64,000 nt of DNA, from contig NZ_SIZZ01000001.1 in NCBI RefSeq assembly GCF_004322705.1, positions 1,364,001 to 1,428,000 of the forward strand. The letters run 5' to 3'. This DNA comes from Dyella terrae (lineage in GTDB: Bacteria; Pseudomonadota; Gammaproteobacteria; Xanthomonadales; Rhodanobacteraceae). Both the position numbers and the translations under genes were made by a program. The notes beneath the pieces are model-generated. The model ran no database searches. It saw only the letters and a list, made by a program, of their open reading frames with translations, and was not told the DNA's origin. Shown here one piece after another: positions 20,484 through 28,177 of this stretch (position 1 is its first letter; the number at the start of each line of letters is the position of its first letter).

Positions 20484-20675
20484 AGCTGCTCCCTGCGCAC
20501 GCTGTGAGGCTGCCCGCTGTGCGGGCTGTGAAGAGTGAACGGGGAAGAGCAGGCTGTCATGCCCTCTCTTTTCCCTGTTTACAGGCCGCGCCAGCGGCCG
20601 GCTTTACAGCGAACGCAGTGAGCGACTTCACAGCACGCACAGCAGGCGGCCTCACAGCGAGCGCAGCGAGCTAAC
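20484..20675. repeat. Inverted array of 24-bp repeat units between convergent genes
   Basis: Two adjacent 24-bp units at 20484-20531 are inverted copies of two units at 20628-20675 (21/24 and 18/24 matches). Two more diverged forward units lie at 20579-20603 and 20604-20627. The forward unit begins with T(T/C)ACAG and is rich in CGCAG steps. The last unit covers the stop codon of the small oxidoreductase-like gene. There are no unique spacers, so it is not a CRISPR. It could be a cruciform or REP-like element, or a terminator for both genes. Confidence 0.75.
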
Positions 20676-20877
20676 TTTCCCCGGGATGCCTCGCCAGCCA
20701 CGCCGCGAGAGCCTCCCGGTACTTTTCCAGCGCCTCGTCGTACAAGTCGTAAATGCACGGCACGCAACCCTCGCCGCAACAATCGATGGCATCGGGTTCA
20801 ACGGGGCGTTGCGGTCGGGGATCGTCCGCCGGAGGCGTGTGTGCCTCTGGCGGACGCGGTGTATCGGAATCGCTCAA
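20671..20877 (-). CDS. Small protein with oxidoreductase-like N-terminal domain (PF09791)
   Basis: 68 residues. The N-terminal half is Pro-rich and probably unstructured. The C-terminal half carries the conserved motif DCCGEGCVPCIYDLYDEAL, with four Cys that may bind metal or form disulfides, followed by a helix EKYREALAAWLARH. This matches the short Oxidored-like domain found in bacteria and in mitochondrial proteins, whose function is unknown. It begins 4 bp after the stop of the upstream methyltransferase gene, so both are cotranscribed. Its own stop lies inside the last unit of the repeat array. Confidence 0.82.
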   Translation of the reverse strand: MSDSDTPRPPEAHTPPADDPRPQRPVEPDAIDCCGEGCVPCIYDLYDEALEKYREALAAWLARHPGES

Positions 20878-20881
20878 TGGT

Positions 20882-21652
20882 TCAACCTGCCGGCTTGCGG
20901 AAGCGGTACACGAACTGATCGGTGTGACCGCGGATGGATTTGTCGAAGACCTTGATGTTGTGCGGGTCGGCAGGATTGCGCAGCACGCTGCTTTCGCCTT
21001 CGTACTTGAAGCCCGCCGCTTCGACTTGTTTCTTCACGATCGCCGGATCGATGCGATGCAGGGTATCCGTATCGCGCATCCCCGATCCCGCTTCGGCGAC
21101 GTGATCGACGATCACGAACAAACCGCCCGGCTTCAGCGCATCGAACACCTGCTTGTTCAGGACGGCCGGATCGACTTTGCCCATGAACTTGTCCGGATAG
21201 TCGTGGTAGTTCTGCGAGGTGAAGACCAGATCGACCTTTTCCGGCGCACTGAGTTGATTGGCAGGCTGGGTCGCCACGCTGACATTGGCGTAGTGCGCAT
21301 CCTTGCTCAGCGCATTCGATGCGGCGACGTCGGATTCGGACTCCTTGGCGTACTCATTCGGCCACACCACGAAAACGTGTCCGGTCGGCCCGACGACCGC
21401 ACTGAACACGCGCGTGAAGTAACCACTCCCCGGAATCAGCTCGAGGACTTTCTGCCCCGGCTTCACTTCGGAGAAGGCCATGAGCTGGGCGATCTTTCGA
21501 CGATCGTCGTTGGCTGCGTCATCCTTGCGCGCCGGGTCGGCCACGGCTGCGGAAACGAACGAAGGAATCTTCGGTGCGGCCTCCGGCGATTTGGCAAGAA
21601 CCCCGGCGGAAAACGAGATCGCAATCAGTGCAGCAAGTACGGTGGTACGCAT
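20882..21652 (-). CDS. Exported class I SAM-dependent methyltransferase-like protein (COG4798 type)
   Basis: 256 residues. A signal peptide (about 1-20, cleavage near GVLAK) precedes a Rossmann-type methyltransferase fold. Motif I is VLELIPGSGYFTR, and motif-like segments GGLFVIVDHVAEAGSG and DTLHRIDPAIVKKQVEAAGF follow. Export is unusual because SAM is cytoplasmic; the family is nevertheless consistently predicted as exported. GGAG 7 bases before the ATG at 21652 fixes the start. Enzyme activity is unproven. Confidence 0.83.
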   Translation of the reverse strand: MRTTVLAALIAISFSAGVLAKSPEAAPKIPSFVSAAVADPARKDDAANDDRRKIAQLMAFSEVKPGQKVLELIPGSGYFTRVFSAVVGPTGHVFVVWPNEYAKESESDVAASNALSKDAHYANVSVATQPANQLSAPEKVDLVFTSQNYHDYPDKFMGKVDPAVLNKQVFDALKPGGLFVIVDHVAEAGSGMRDTDTLHRIDPAIVKKQVEAAGFKYEGESSVLRNPADPHNIKVFDKSIRGHTDQFVYRFRKPAG

Positions 21653-21752
21653 GGACGGACTCCGTGGCACTTGGGGGGAAAGGCATTGTGCGCCTAATGC
21701 CCGTGCGCCGCGGCCATGACCTTCGGCACGAGGCCGTCATCGCTGCACCGCA

Positions 21753-22436
21753 TCAAACGGGCCGACTGCGCCAGAGCCAGGGCATCCAGGCCAGCAGGCC
21801 CGCCACGGCGACCAAGGTCACCACGTGGACGAGCATCGGCGCTCCGGACACCACCTCGGTCATCACGCCGGCACGCAGCAAGCGATTGAAGCCAAGCATG
21901 AGCACGACCCCGGTGACACCGATGCCCGCCAGCGTCAGCGCGATGCAGCAGACCCAGCGCCGGGACCACCCACGTGTCGCAGCCCAGCCCGCCCACATCG
22001 GCGGCAAGGTCAAGGCCACTACCGTGCAGACAGCAGCCACTCGCCAGGCGGGAGCTCCGCTGGTGAGGAGGCGGACAAGCACCATTTCGTCGCCGCCACC
22101 CATGGCAACCGTGAATAGCCGCGCAAACGGGTTGGCGGCGAAAATGAGCGCCAGGGCCAGCAGGCCGCGCGAAGGCCCTGCCCCACCCATGAGCACCAGG
22201 CCCAGCCACATCAGCGCATACGAGAAGACCGGACCCGCTGCCGTGGGCCACAGGCTGTCGCAACCGGGCACGTTCCAGCTGTTGAAATCACGCACGGCCC
22301 ACTGCCCGCAAAGGAACCGGCCCGTGATCGTATGGGCCAGTTCGTGCGCTTCATGCACCACGAGAATCAAAAGCACGAAGGCAAACCACCATTGCCAGCC
22401 AGGGCGCCGCACGGGCGTCGTGATTTGGGGGTTCAT
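21753..22436 (-). CDS. Multi-pass membrane protein with HExxH motif, possible site-2-type protease
   Basis: 227 residues with about six hydrophobic segments. The first (residues 14-37) contains VVHEAHELAHTITGRF, where HELAH fits a zinc-binding HExxH inside a membrane helix. A later ANPFARLFTVAMGGGDE segment recalls the second metal-ligand region of M50 proteases but lacks the canonical NPDG. I could not assign it to a named family. Start support is weak (GAGAG 8 bases upstream). It lies alone between the methyltransferase and RNA ligase-like genes, all on the minus strand. Confidence 0.7.
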   Translation of the reverse strand: MNPQITTPVRRPGWQWWFAFVLLILVVHEAHELAHTITGRFLCGQWAVRDFNSWNVPGCDSLWPTAAGPVFSYALMWLGLVLMGGAGPSRGLLALALIFAANPFARLFTVAMGGGDEMVLVRLLTSGAPAWRVAAVCTVVALTLPPMWAGWAATRGWSRRWVCCIALTLAGIGVTGVVLMLGFNRLLRAGVMTEVVSGAPMLVHVVTLVAVAGLLAWMPWLWRSRPV

Positions 22437-22514
22437 CCATGGACTCTCGCGGCAAGGGAACGGTAAATCAGATGCGCGCCGACCTTATCGCGTTGCCATG
22501 ACGGGCGGCATCGG

Positions 22515-23072
22515 CTAGTCGGCCAGGTTCCGGCTGACCAGTATTTCGTACGCCGACTCACCCGGAAAACTCCGCAACAAGGCGAGGCGACCCACCTGCC
22601 AGCGGATGGGTGCGATCTCCGATGCGTCTGGGCGTTTTGCCTTTGCATAGGCCACCGTCACATGCGGGACGAAGTGCTGCTCATGCCTGACGCCCGGCAC
22701 ATGCTTCACCGCCTCCGCAAGGTAACGCCACCACGCCCGAAACGCCGGCGGTGAATCGCTGCCGGTCAGGAAGCACGGCGGACGGCGCCCGGGAAAGCTT
22801 GCGAATCGATCCAGCACCCACGTGACGGGTTGTGCCGGAACATCGCGCACGGTGTGCCGGATCACGTCGAACCCTGCGTCAGGCACTTCAGCAAACTCGC
22901 CAAGGAACAACGCCGTTGCGTGATAGCGCGCGGGGGCGACCCAGCTTGCCTGCAGGGAAGCATGGCTGGCACGGAGCGACCGGACGCGTTCGGCCATCGC
23001 GTCGCGAACGTCGTCATCCGGCACCATGGCGATGAAAAGGCGGAAACGGTTTTGACGGGTGGCGTCGTGCAT
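22515..23072 (-). CDS. thpR: RNA 2',3'-cyclic phosphodiesterase (2'-5' RNA ligase family)
   Basis: A 185-residue two-histidine phosphoesterase that opens 2',3'-cyclic phosphates and can join 2'-5' RNA ends. Both catalytic HxTx motifs are present: HATA (about residue 54) and HVTV (about 139), in the symmetric two-lobe arrangement of the family. The start at 23072 follows a GAGGGGA site; the longer frame to 23180 overlaps the region upstream of the divergent ExbD gene. Physiological substrate is unknown in bacteria generally. Confidence 0.87.
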   Translation of the reverse strand: MHDATRQNRFRLFIAMVPDDDVRDAMAERVRSLRASHASLQASWVAPARYHATALFLGEFAEVPDAGFDVIRHTVRDVPAQPVTWVLDRFASFPGRRPPCFLTGSDSPPAFRAWWRYLAEAVKHVPGVRHEQHFVPHVTVAYAKAKRPDASEIAPIRWQVGRLALLRSFPGESAYEILVSRNLAD

Positions 23073-23281
23073 GCGTCCCCTCACGATAGCGGTGGCCTCC
23101 TTGCCCCCTTGCGGATGAGGCCGGTGCCGGGAGTAAGCTGGCCACGAGACTTTACAGCTCGCCAGCGCGAGCAGCGTCACCGCTCCAGATTCGGATTCAT
23201 GGATGCATCACGCGCAGGAAGCGCCAAGCCGCCGAGCCCCCACCCCGGCGCCCGCCATTGCAAACCGAAGCAGGAGGTTCC

Positions 23282-23683
23282 ATGGCAAGTGTTGCCCGCA
23301 TCGACAGCCATCCCATCGCCAACATCAATGTCACGCCGCTGGTCGACGTTCTGTTGGTCTTGCTCATCATCTTCATGATCACGGCCCCGGTCATCACGCA
23401 CCGGACACGCATCGACCTGCCCACGCCAAACCGAACGACGACCGTTGACGACGCGGAGCGCGTCCCGTTGCAGATCCGTGCGAATGGCTCGGTCTACTGG
23501 AACGGCACGCCCGTCGACGCCGATCAATTGCGAGCCCAGATGGCCGTGCTGGCACACATGTCGGGCGATGCAGTGCTCGTCCTTAGCTCCGACGACGGCA
23601 CGCCCTACGACGACTTCGCCAGGGTTCTGGCCATGGCAAGGCAGCAAGGACTGGGTCGCTTCGACTTCGCCGACCAGCCGTAA
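23282..23683 (+). CDS. exbD: Orphan ExbD/TolR-family biopolymer transport protein
   Basis: 133 residues. A short cytoplasmic N terminus is followed by one membrane helix containing the family motif NVTPLVDVLLVLLIIFMI, whose Asp is the proton-relay residue of ExbD/TolR. A periplasmic domain follows (about 45-133). AGGAGG precedes the ATG by 5 bases. ExbD normally works with ExbB and TonB; no exbB is adjacent or elsewhere in the window, so it must pair with a distant motor or act as an accessory paralog, common in Xanthomonadales. Confidence 0.88.
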   Translation: MASVARIDSHPIANINVTPLVDVLLVLLIIFMITAPVITHRTRIDLPTPNRTTTVDDAERVPLQIRANGSVYWNGTPVDADQLRAQMAVLAHMSGDAVLVLSSDDGTPYDDFARVLAMARQQGLGRFDFADQP

Positions 23684-23704
23684 CGAACGCTTCCATGACC
23701 TGGC

Positions 23705-23728
23705 ATGCCCCGGTGCCGTCCGGGGCAT
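23705..23728 (+). terminator. Hairpin after exbD, possible terminator
   Basis: ATGCCCCGG/CCGGGGCAT, a perfect 9-bp stem with a 6-nt loop, 21 bp past the exbD stop. There is no strong T-run. Confidence 0.45.
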
Positions 23729-23841
23729 AGCCTTCATGCTCACCTCCCCGCGGGCAGCATGTCGATTTGCGCCCTGCCCATCCGTCAATGACAGGCAACA
23801 CGCCAAATCCGGCGACCGTCCTGACCCGCGAGGTAACCGTC

Positions 23842-24333
23842 ATGAGTTCACGCTTCCAGCGCATCACGCCGTTCCTGTGGTTTGACCACCAGGCTGAGGA
23901 GGCCGCGACCTTCTACGTCTCGGTATTCCCGAATTCCCGCGTCGTGAAGGAAACACGCTACACGGCCGAATCGGCCCAGGCGTCGGGGCGGCCCGAAGGC
24001 TCGATCATGACGATCGACATCGAGCTGGATGGACAGCGTCTGACGGCCATCAATGGCGGCCCGATCTTCAAATTCACTGAAGCCTTGTCGCTGGTCATCC
24101 ATTGCCAGTCGCAGGCCGAGGTCGATCATTACTGGCATGAGCTGACGCGCGGCGCCGATGAGCGCGCGCAGCAATGCGGCTGGCTGAAGGACCGCTACGG
24201 CGTGTCGTGGCAGGTCGTACCCGATCGACTGATCGAGCTGCTCACCGATCCGTCAAAAGCAAAACCGGTGACCGAAGCGATGATGCAAATGAAAAAGATC
24301 GATATCGCCGCGCTGGAAAAAGCCGCTGCCTGA
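23842..24333 (+). CDS. VOC-superfamily protein (PhnB / 3-demethylubiquinone methyltransferase-like)
   Basis: 163 residues of the glyoxalase/VOC fold. The N terminus ITPFLWFDHQAEEAATFYVSVF, the FPNSRV motif and the INGGPIFKFTEALSL segment define the PhnB-like subgroup, often misnamed 3-demethylubiquinone-9 3-methyltransferase. GWLKDRYGVSWQVVP is also typical. The name does not imply methyltransferase activity; function is unknown. GAGGTAA 7 bases upstream sets the start. Its stop abuts that of the convergent hypothetical gene. Confidence 0.87.
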   Translation: MSSRFQRITPFLWFDHQAEEAATFYVSVFPNSRVVKETRYTAESAQASGRPEGSIMTIDIELDGQRLTAINGGPIFKFTEALSLVIHCQSQAEVDHYWHELTRGADERAQQCGWLKDRYGVSWQVVPDRLIELLTDPSKAKPVTEAMMQMKKIDIAALEKAAA

Positions 24334-24696
24334 TCAGCGCATGTGCACCCAGTGCACGTAAAGTCCGCCGGCCTGGTCCTCGTCACGTTGGCCAGGCCGG
24401 CTTTCGACGACGGCACCCCAGGCGCTTTGCAGTCGATCGCCAAGATGACGATCGACGCGAACGGATTCGCCCTTCGGCAGCGTGTAGTCCGAAATGATCA
24501 CCACGGCCTGATCGCGCTCCCAGACCAGGCGCGCCGGCTTGCCCGTGGATGCACCCCAGCCGACGTGGATCTGCACGTTCTGTTCGGGAAAGGCGCCCCG
24601 GTTATCGAGCGACCAGCTTTCGGTCTTCTTGAGCAGCGCATCGAGGCGCGGATCGCTCCAGTCGACAACGTTTCGGGGAGAGGACGGCTTGTGCAT
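24334..24696 (-). CDS. Hypothetical protein
   Basis: 120 residues, not recognised. It has no signal peptide, membrane segment or known motif. It starts with a polar stretch (residues 1-15), then WSDPRLDALLKKTESW, a Trp-rich centre and a C terminus GGLYVHWVHMR. No clear ribosome site precedes the ATG at 24696; in-frame ATGs at 24732 and 24786 are alternatives. Its stop directly abuts the stop of the VOC gene on the other strand. Coding is supported only by frame integrity and an ordinary residue composition. Confidence 0.5.
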   Translation of the reverse strand: MHKPSSPRNVVDWSDPRLDALLKKTESWSLDNRGAFPEQNVQIHVGWGASTGKPARLVWERDQAVVIISDYTLPKGESVRVDRHLGDRLQSAWGAVVESRPGQRDEDQAGGLYVHWVHMR

Positions 24697-24849
24697 GAAT
24701 GATGGGTACCTGCAGATCAGTCGCACATCCATGTCCCGCCATGTCGGAAGACCGGCGGACGGGGTGCCTTGATGGAATATCGGCACCCCGAAGTGAAACT
24801 TGAGTCACATAATCGCGCCCGGCAGCGAAGCCAGGCGCGGGATTCGGCA

Positions 24850-25188
24850 TCAGGCACGCTTGAGGAAGCACACCTTCAGCACCAGCCCTTTGATCTTGTC
24901 CGAGTTGCCTTCGATGTGTTCGGCATCGCCGTCCACGAGGCGAATATGGCGGATGACCGTGCCCTGCTTGAGCGGAATCGACGAACCCTTGACCTTGAGG
25001 TCCTTGATCACGACCACGCTGTCGCCGGCCTTCAGGACGTTGCCATTCACGTCGCGGACCACGAGCTCCTCGTCGCCCGATGTGGCCGTCGGCGACCATT
25101 CGTGACCGCAATCCGGGCAGATCAGCAGTTCGCCGTCGGGATAGGTGTGGTCCATGCCGCACTGAGGACAGGAAGGCAGGTCGTTCAT
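24850..25188 (-). CDS. yjdM: YjdM (PhnA) zinc-ribbon protein
   Basis: 112 residues. The N-terminal zinc ribbon has two CxxC pairs (CPQC and CPDC) and the family signature LLICPDCGHEWSP. The C-terminal domain has VRDVNGNVLKAGDSVVVIKDLKVKG and ends LVLKVCFLKRA. The E. coli relative was once linked to alkylphosphonate use, but no phosphonate genes are present here, so that role is not supported. The kinase-like gene is divergent across 234 bp. Confidence 0.92.
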   Translation of the reverse strand: MNDLPSCPQCGMDHTYPDGELLICPDCGHEWSPTATSGDEELVVRDVNGNVLKAGDSVVVIKDLKVKGSSIPLKQGTVIRHIRLVDGDAEHIEGNSDKIKGLVLKVCFLKRA

Positions 25189-25422
25189 CGACGGGTCGCT
25201 CCGGGAAACCGTCGATTATAGGTCGACGGGACCGCCCGCCTTGGCTGAGACGTCGATTTCTTAGGCATCTGCGACAAATTGCGCCAGATCCGGCAAGGAG
25301 TTTTCTCTGTAGTTTCGGTGAGTTGCCCGATTGCCCCACCTGATTCACACGCGAATCTTAGAAATAGCTTAGTCTTTGCTTAGGGAAGGTAAGGGGGTGG
25401 CTCGTGTCAGGAAGCGCGGGAA

Positions 25423-26163
25423 ATGGTTCGCAAACTGAAAGTTGCCCAGGACAATGCCTGGTTGAAGCTCTACGGCCCCACGGGGCGCGTCAGGATCTGG
25501 CTTAACGCCGCCTGGAATTTTCTTACCCACTGCTTAGGCATTGGCGTCCTTCGCTCACCCGCGCATCATGCGGGCGCCGACGCCAAGACCGTCGAACGCC
25601 GGCGCCTGGCCGAACTCAAACGACATGGCGCGCGCGTGCCATCCGTCCTGGGTGAGGGCAAAGACACCCTCCTGCTTACCGATCTGGGCAGCACGCTCGC
25701 GAGCCAGCTGCGCCAGAACCCCGATGAGCACCACCGCAACGCCATGGTCGCACGCGTGGCTCGCGCCATTGCAGACGTCCACCGGCGAGGCGCATACCTC
25801 GGCCAGGCTTTCCCGCGCAACATCACGCTGCGGGGCGACGATGTGGGCTTTATCGATTTCGAGGAAGACCCGGGCGACATCATGAGCGTCGCGGAAGCCC
25901 AGGCGCGTGACTGGGTCATGTTTTCCGCTGGCGTGGCCAGGTTCTACCGTCATCGCGAAAATGACCTGGCCGCGATCCTGAGCCACGCCGCGCGCGACGA
26001 GGCGCACGAGGTCAGGCTGCTGGTGGCTGGCACCGCGCATCGACTGAGTTTCCTGGAAAGTCGATGGCTGCGCCTTCGCTCGACAGCTGCGTTTCGCGCA
26101 GCCATTCGCGCCATGCGTACTGCCTTTGCATCGCACGACAGGCGCGAGGCCATGCAGAGTTGA
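25423..26163 (+). CDS. Kinase-like protein (small BUD32/LPS-kinase-like fold)
   Basis: 246 residues. The pattern fits a compact protein-kinase-like fold. Motifs are LLLTDLGSTLASQL for the hinge, VHRRGAYLGQAFPRNITLRGDDVGFIDFEEDPG for the catalytic loop and metal-binding Asp, and an ARDWVMF segment after it. Relatives are annotated as BUD32-family or phosphotransferase proteins and recall the WaaP/Kdo kinases that phosphorylate lipopolysaccharide sugars. The usual HxD is replaced (G-AFPRN), so activity is uncertain. It has an N-terminal amphipathic stretch and no signal peptide. It stands alone. Confidence 0.65.
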   Translation: MVRKLKVAQDNAWLKLYGPTGRVRIWLNAAWNFLTHCLGIGVLRSPAHHAGADAKTVERRRLAELKRHGARVPSVLGEGKDTLLLTDLGSTLASQLRQNPDEHHRNAMVARVARAIADVHRRGAYLGQAFPRNITLRGDDVGFIDFEEDPGDIMSVAEAQARDWVMFSAGVARFYRHRENDLAAILSHAARDEAHEVRLLVAGTAHRLSFLESRWLRLRSTAAFRAAIRAMRTAFASHDRREAMQS

Positions 26164-26197
26164 AAGGACGCGCGCATCGCAGGCGCCCTGCATTCGA

Positions 26198-26356
26198 TCA
26201 GATCGCCCCCAGCAACAACAGGATGATCAGGATCACCACAATGATGCCCAGGCCACCGACCGGCCGATAACCCCAGCTGCGGCTGTAAGGCCACGCCGGC
26301 AATGCACCGATCAGCAGCAGCACGAGAATGATGAGCAGGATGGTCGAAAGGGTCAT
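26198..26356 (-). CDS. DUF3309-family small membrane protein
   Basis: 52 residues in two hydrophobic helices joined by a WPYSRSWGYRPVGG turn, the DUF3309 signature. Function is unknown; such proteins are common next to stress-response genes. AGGAG precedes the ATG at 26356; the upstream in-frame residues are polar and not part of the family. Confidence 0.87.
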   Translation of the reverse strand: MTLSTILLIILVLLLIGALPAWPYSRSWGYRPVGGLGIIVVILIILLLLGAI

Positions 26357-26600
26357 GTCATCTCCTTGATGGCTCCCTGTTTTCAGATGCCACCGTGCGT
26401 GGTCCGGCGTCCACTGCATGTACGACGCGCGTGAATCCATGACTCACGCGCGTGATCGCTCCATCAAGCGTTCATACATGGCTGCACGAGCCCGCCACAC
26501 ACATGAACTGATCTGCTTCCTGTTGACAACGGCTTCGCCTGCCACTCACTTTTGCGTGGCTAGGGTCGCTCCTCACATTCACCGCACGAGGAGCAACGCC

Positions 26601-27056
26601 ATGACCCAGGATCACGACATCAAAGTGCTCAACGACCTGATCGAGACCACCATCGACAGCGCCGACGGCTATAAGGAAGCAGCAAAGGATGCCAATAACG
26701 AGGCGTTCAAGGACATCTTCATGCGTCGCGCCAAGGAGCGCGTGGAGATCACGCATCGACTTCAGTCAGCCGTGCGACAGGCCGGCGGCAAACCCCAGGA
26801 CGATGGCACCGTGCTTGCGGGCGCCCATCGCATGTTCACCAATCTGCGTGCATCCATGACGAAGGGCGACACGGCTGTGGTTGATGAGGTCGAGCGCGGT
26901 GAAGACCACATCAAGGCCCGTTTCGAGAAGGCGATCAATGACAATGATCTTTCGACCGTTACCCGCTCCGCCATCGAGCAGGCCTACGGTCCGATTCGCA
27001 GCGGCCACGATGAGATGAGCAAACTCAAGCACGCCCTGCACGCGTCGCGTCATTGA
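26601..27056 (+). CDS. DUF2383 (PA2169-family) four-helix-bundle protein
   Basis: 151 residues, all-helical. The N-terminal VLNDLIETTIDSADGYKEAA and later FKDIFMRRAKERVEITHRLQ are typical of the PA2169 family, a ferritin-like bundle of unknown function often induced in stationary phase or under stress. GAGGAG lies 7 bases before the ATG. The divergent DUF3309 gene is 244 bp away, so the two may share a stress-type promoter region (inference). Confidence 0.88.
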   Translation: MTQDHDIKVLNDLIETTIDSADGYKEAAKDANNEAFKDIFMRRAKERVEITHRLQSAVRQAGGKPQDDGTVLAGAHRMFTNLRASMTKGDTAVVDEVERGEDHIKARFEKAINDNDLSTVTRSAIEQAYGPIRSGHDEMSKLKHALHASRH

Positions 27057-27922
27057 GCCGGCGGGCCTGTCCATGATGCCAGCCGCAGCGGATAGGCCTG
27101 CAGACGCTCACGCCAATGCCTGAGGTCGCTCTGGCGCAGCTGCTCCCGCAGCTGCGCCGGTGCGAGTCCGAGGAAACGCCGGAATGCATCCGTCATATGG
27201 CTATGGCTGCTGAAACCCAGATCGCACGCCATGGCAGCGAGATCGTCTTCCCCATCCCCCAGCCGCCCTACCGCCGCGCCCAGTCGCTGCTGGAGGCGAA
27301 ACTGTCTTAGTGACTGGCCGGTGGCTGCCCTGAAGACGCGGCAAAGATGGAAGGGCGAGCAACCCACCAGCCGCGCAAGCGTCGCAATATCCACGTTCTC
27401 GTCGGCATGCCCCACGATCGCTTCCTCGGCACGCGACACCTGGCGCATTTCAACGCTGCTCTGCGATGAAACCTGCAACAGGCAGGCCAGCGCATCGTAG
27501 AGTGCGTCTTCCGCGTCGGAGGTCGCTCCACTCTCCTTGCGGATGCCCTGCAGCAACTCCACGTGCAGGCGCTGGAACTGCAGATCATGGGGCAATGCAC
27601 GACTGGCTTCGGACGCGAGCCCTTCCTCTCGCAGCGCATCGCGCGTTGCATCGTCCATCCAGATATCCGTGCAACAGTCGCAGCCATCCGTATCGGGATG
27701 GGTGACGTGGTACTCCATGTGCTTGTCGATCATGACGGCCTGCCCTGGCCGGGCCAGTCGCGTCTTGCCTTTGACGTGCAAGGCAAATGAGCCGCGTCGC
27801 GTGAAAATGATGCGGGCCGGTTGATCGCCCTGCACATAGCCGCAGTCCACGCGCGGAAACTGACACACGTGATTGATCACGATGAAGTGAGGTGTTTGCA
27901 GCACGGTCTGCATGATCGACAT
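27050..27922 (-). CDS. AraC-family regulator with N-terminal cupin domain
   Basis: 290 residues. The N-terminal half is a cupin-type sensor with ARPGQAVMIDKHMEYHVTHP and a Cys pair CDCCTD near 80. The C-terminal half holds two helix-turn-helix units: ATLARLVGCSPFHLCRVFRAATGQ and MACDLGFSSHSHMTDAFRRFLG. GGAGG precedes the ATG at 27922. The gene overlaps the 3' end of the convergent DUF2383 gene by 7 bp. It is divergent from an orphan secreted protein gene, with a pair of direct repeats between them that could be its operators. Confidence 0.88.
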   Translation of the reverse strand: MSIMQTVLQTPHFIVINHVCQFPRVDCGYVQGDQPARIIFTRRGSFALHVKGKTRLARPGQAVMIDKHMEYHVTHPDTDGCDCCTDIWMDDATRDALREEGLASEASRALPHDLQFQRLHVELLQGIRKESGATSDAEDALYDALACLLQVSSQSSVEMRQVSRAEEAIVGHADENVDIATLARLVGCSPFHLCRVFRAATGQSLRQFRLQQRLGAAVGRLGDGEDDLAAMACDLGFSSHSHMTDAFRRFLGLAPAQLREQLRQSDLRHWRERLQAYPLRLASWTGPPAQ

Positions 27923-27981
27923 GGCGTCGCCTCCACCTTTGCCGCCCGATCATACGCCCGCGCGAGGGGCACGGCGCACCC

Positions 27982-28064
27982 GCCATGGCGCACGTTTCTG
28001 GAAGCGCGGAACGATTACTTGTGCGGCGCCGCCCGACGGGCCATGGCCGCAAGTTTCTGGAAGC
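27982..28064. promoter_or_regulatory. Pair of direct repeats, candidate AraC-type operators
   Basis: Copy 1 (27982-28005) and copy 2 (28040-28064) share GCCATGGC, then GTTTCTGGAAGC, with only small differences between. They lie in the same orientation, 58 bp apart. They sit in the 255-bp region between the cupin-AraC gene and the divergent secreted protein gene. Paired direct repeats are the usual AraC-family target arrangement; binding is inferred. Confidence 0.5.
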
Positions 28065-28177
28065 AGGCCCGCCCCGTGGACGCGCAATCTGCGCGCACCC
28101 CGACGGCCTGAGCGACCCGCGGGAGTCCCACCGTCCCCACCCGGTTCCGGCCCATCGCTCACTTCAAGGAGGACACC

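Noticed and set aside
20484-20675. CRISPR array
   Set aside because: The units are adjacent without unique spacers, are in both orientations and diverge; no cas genes are near.
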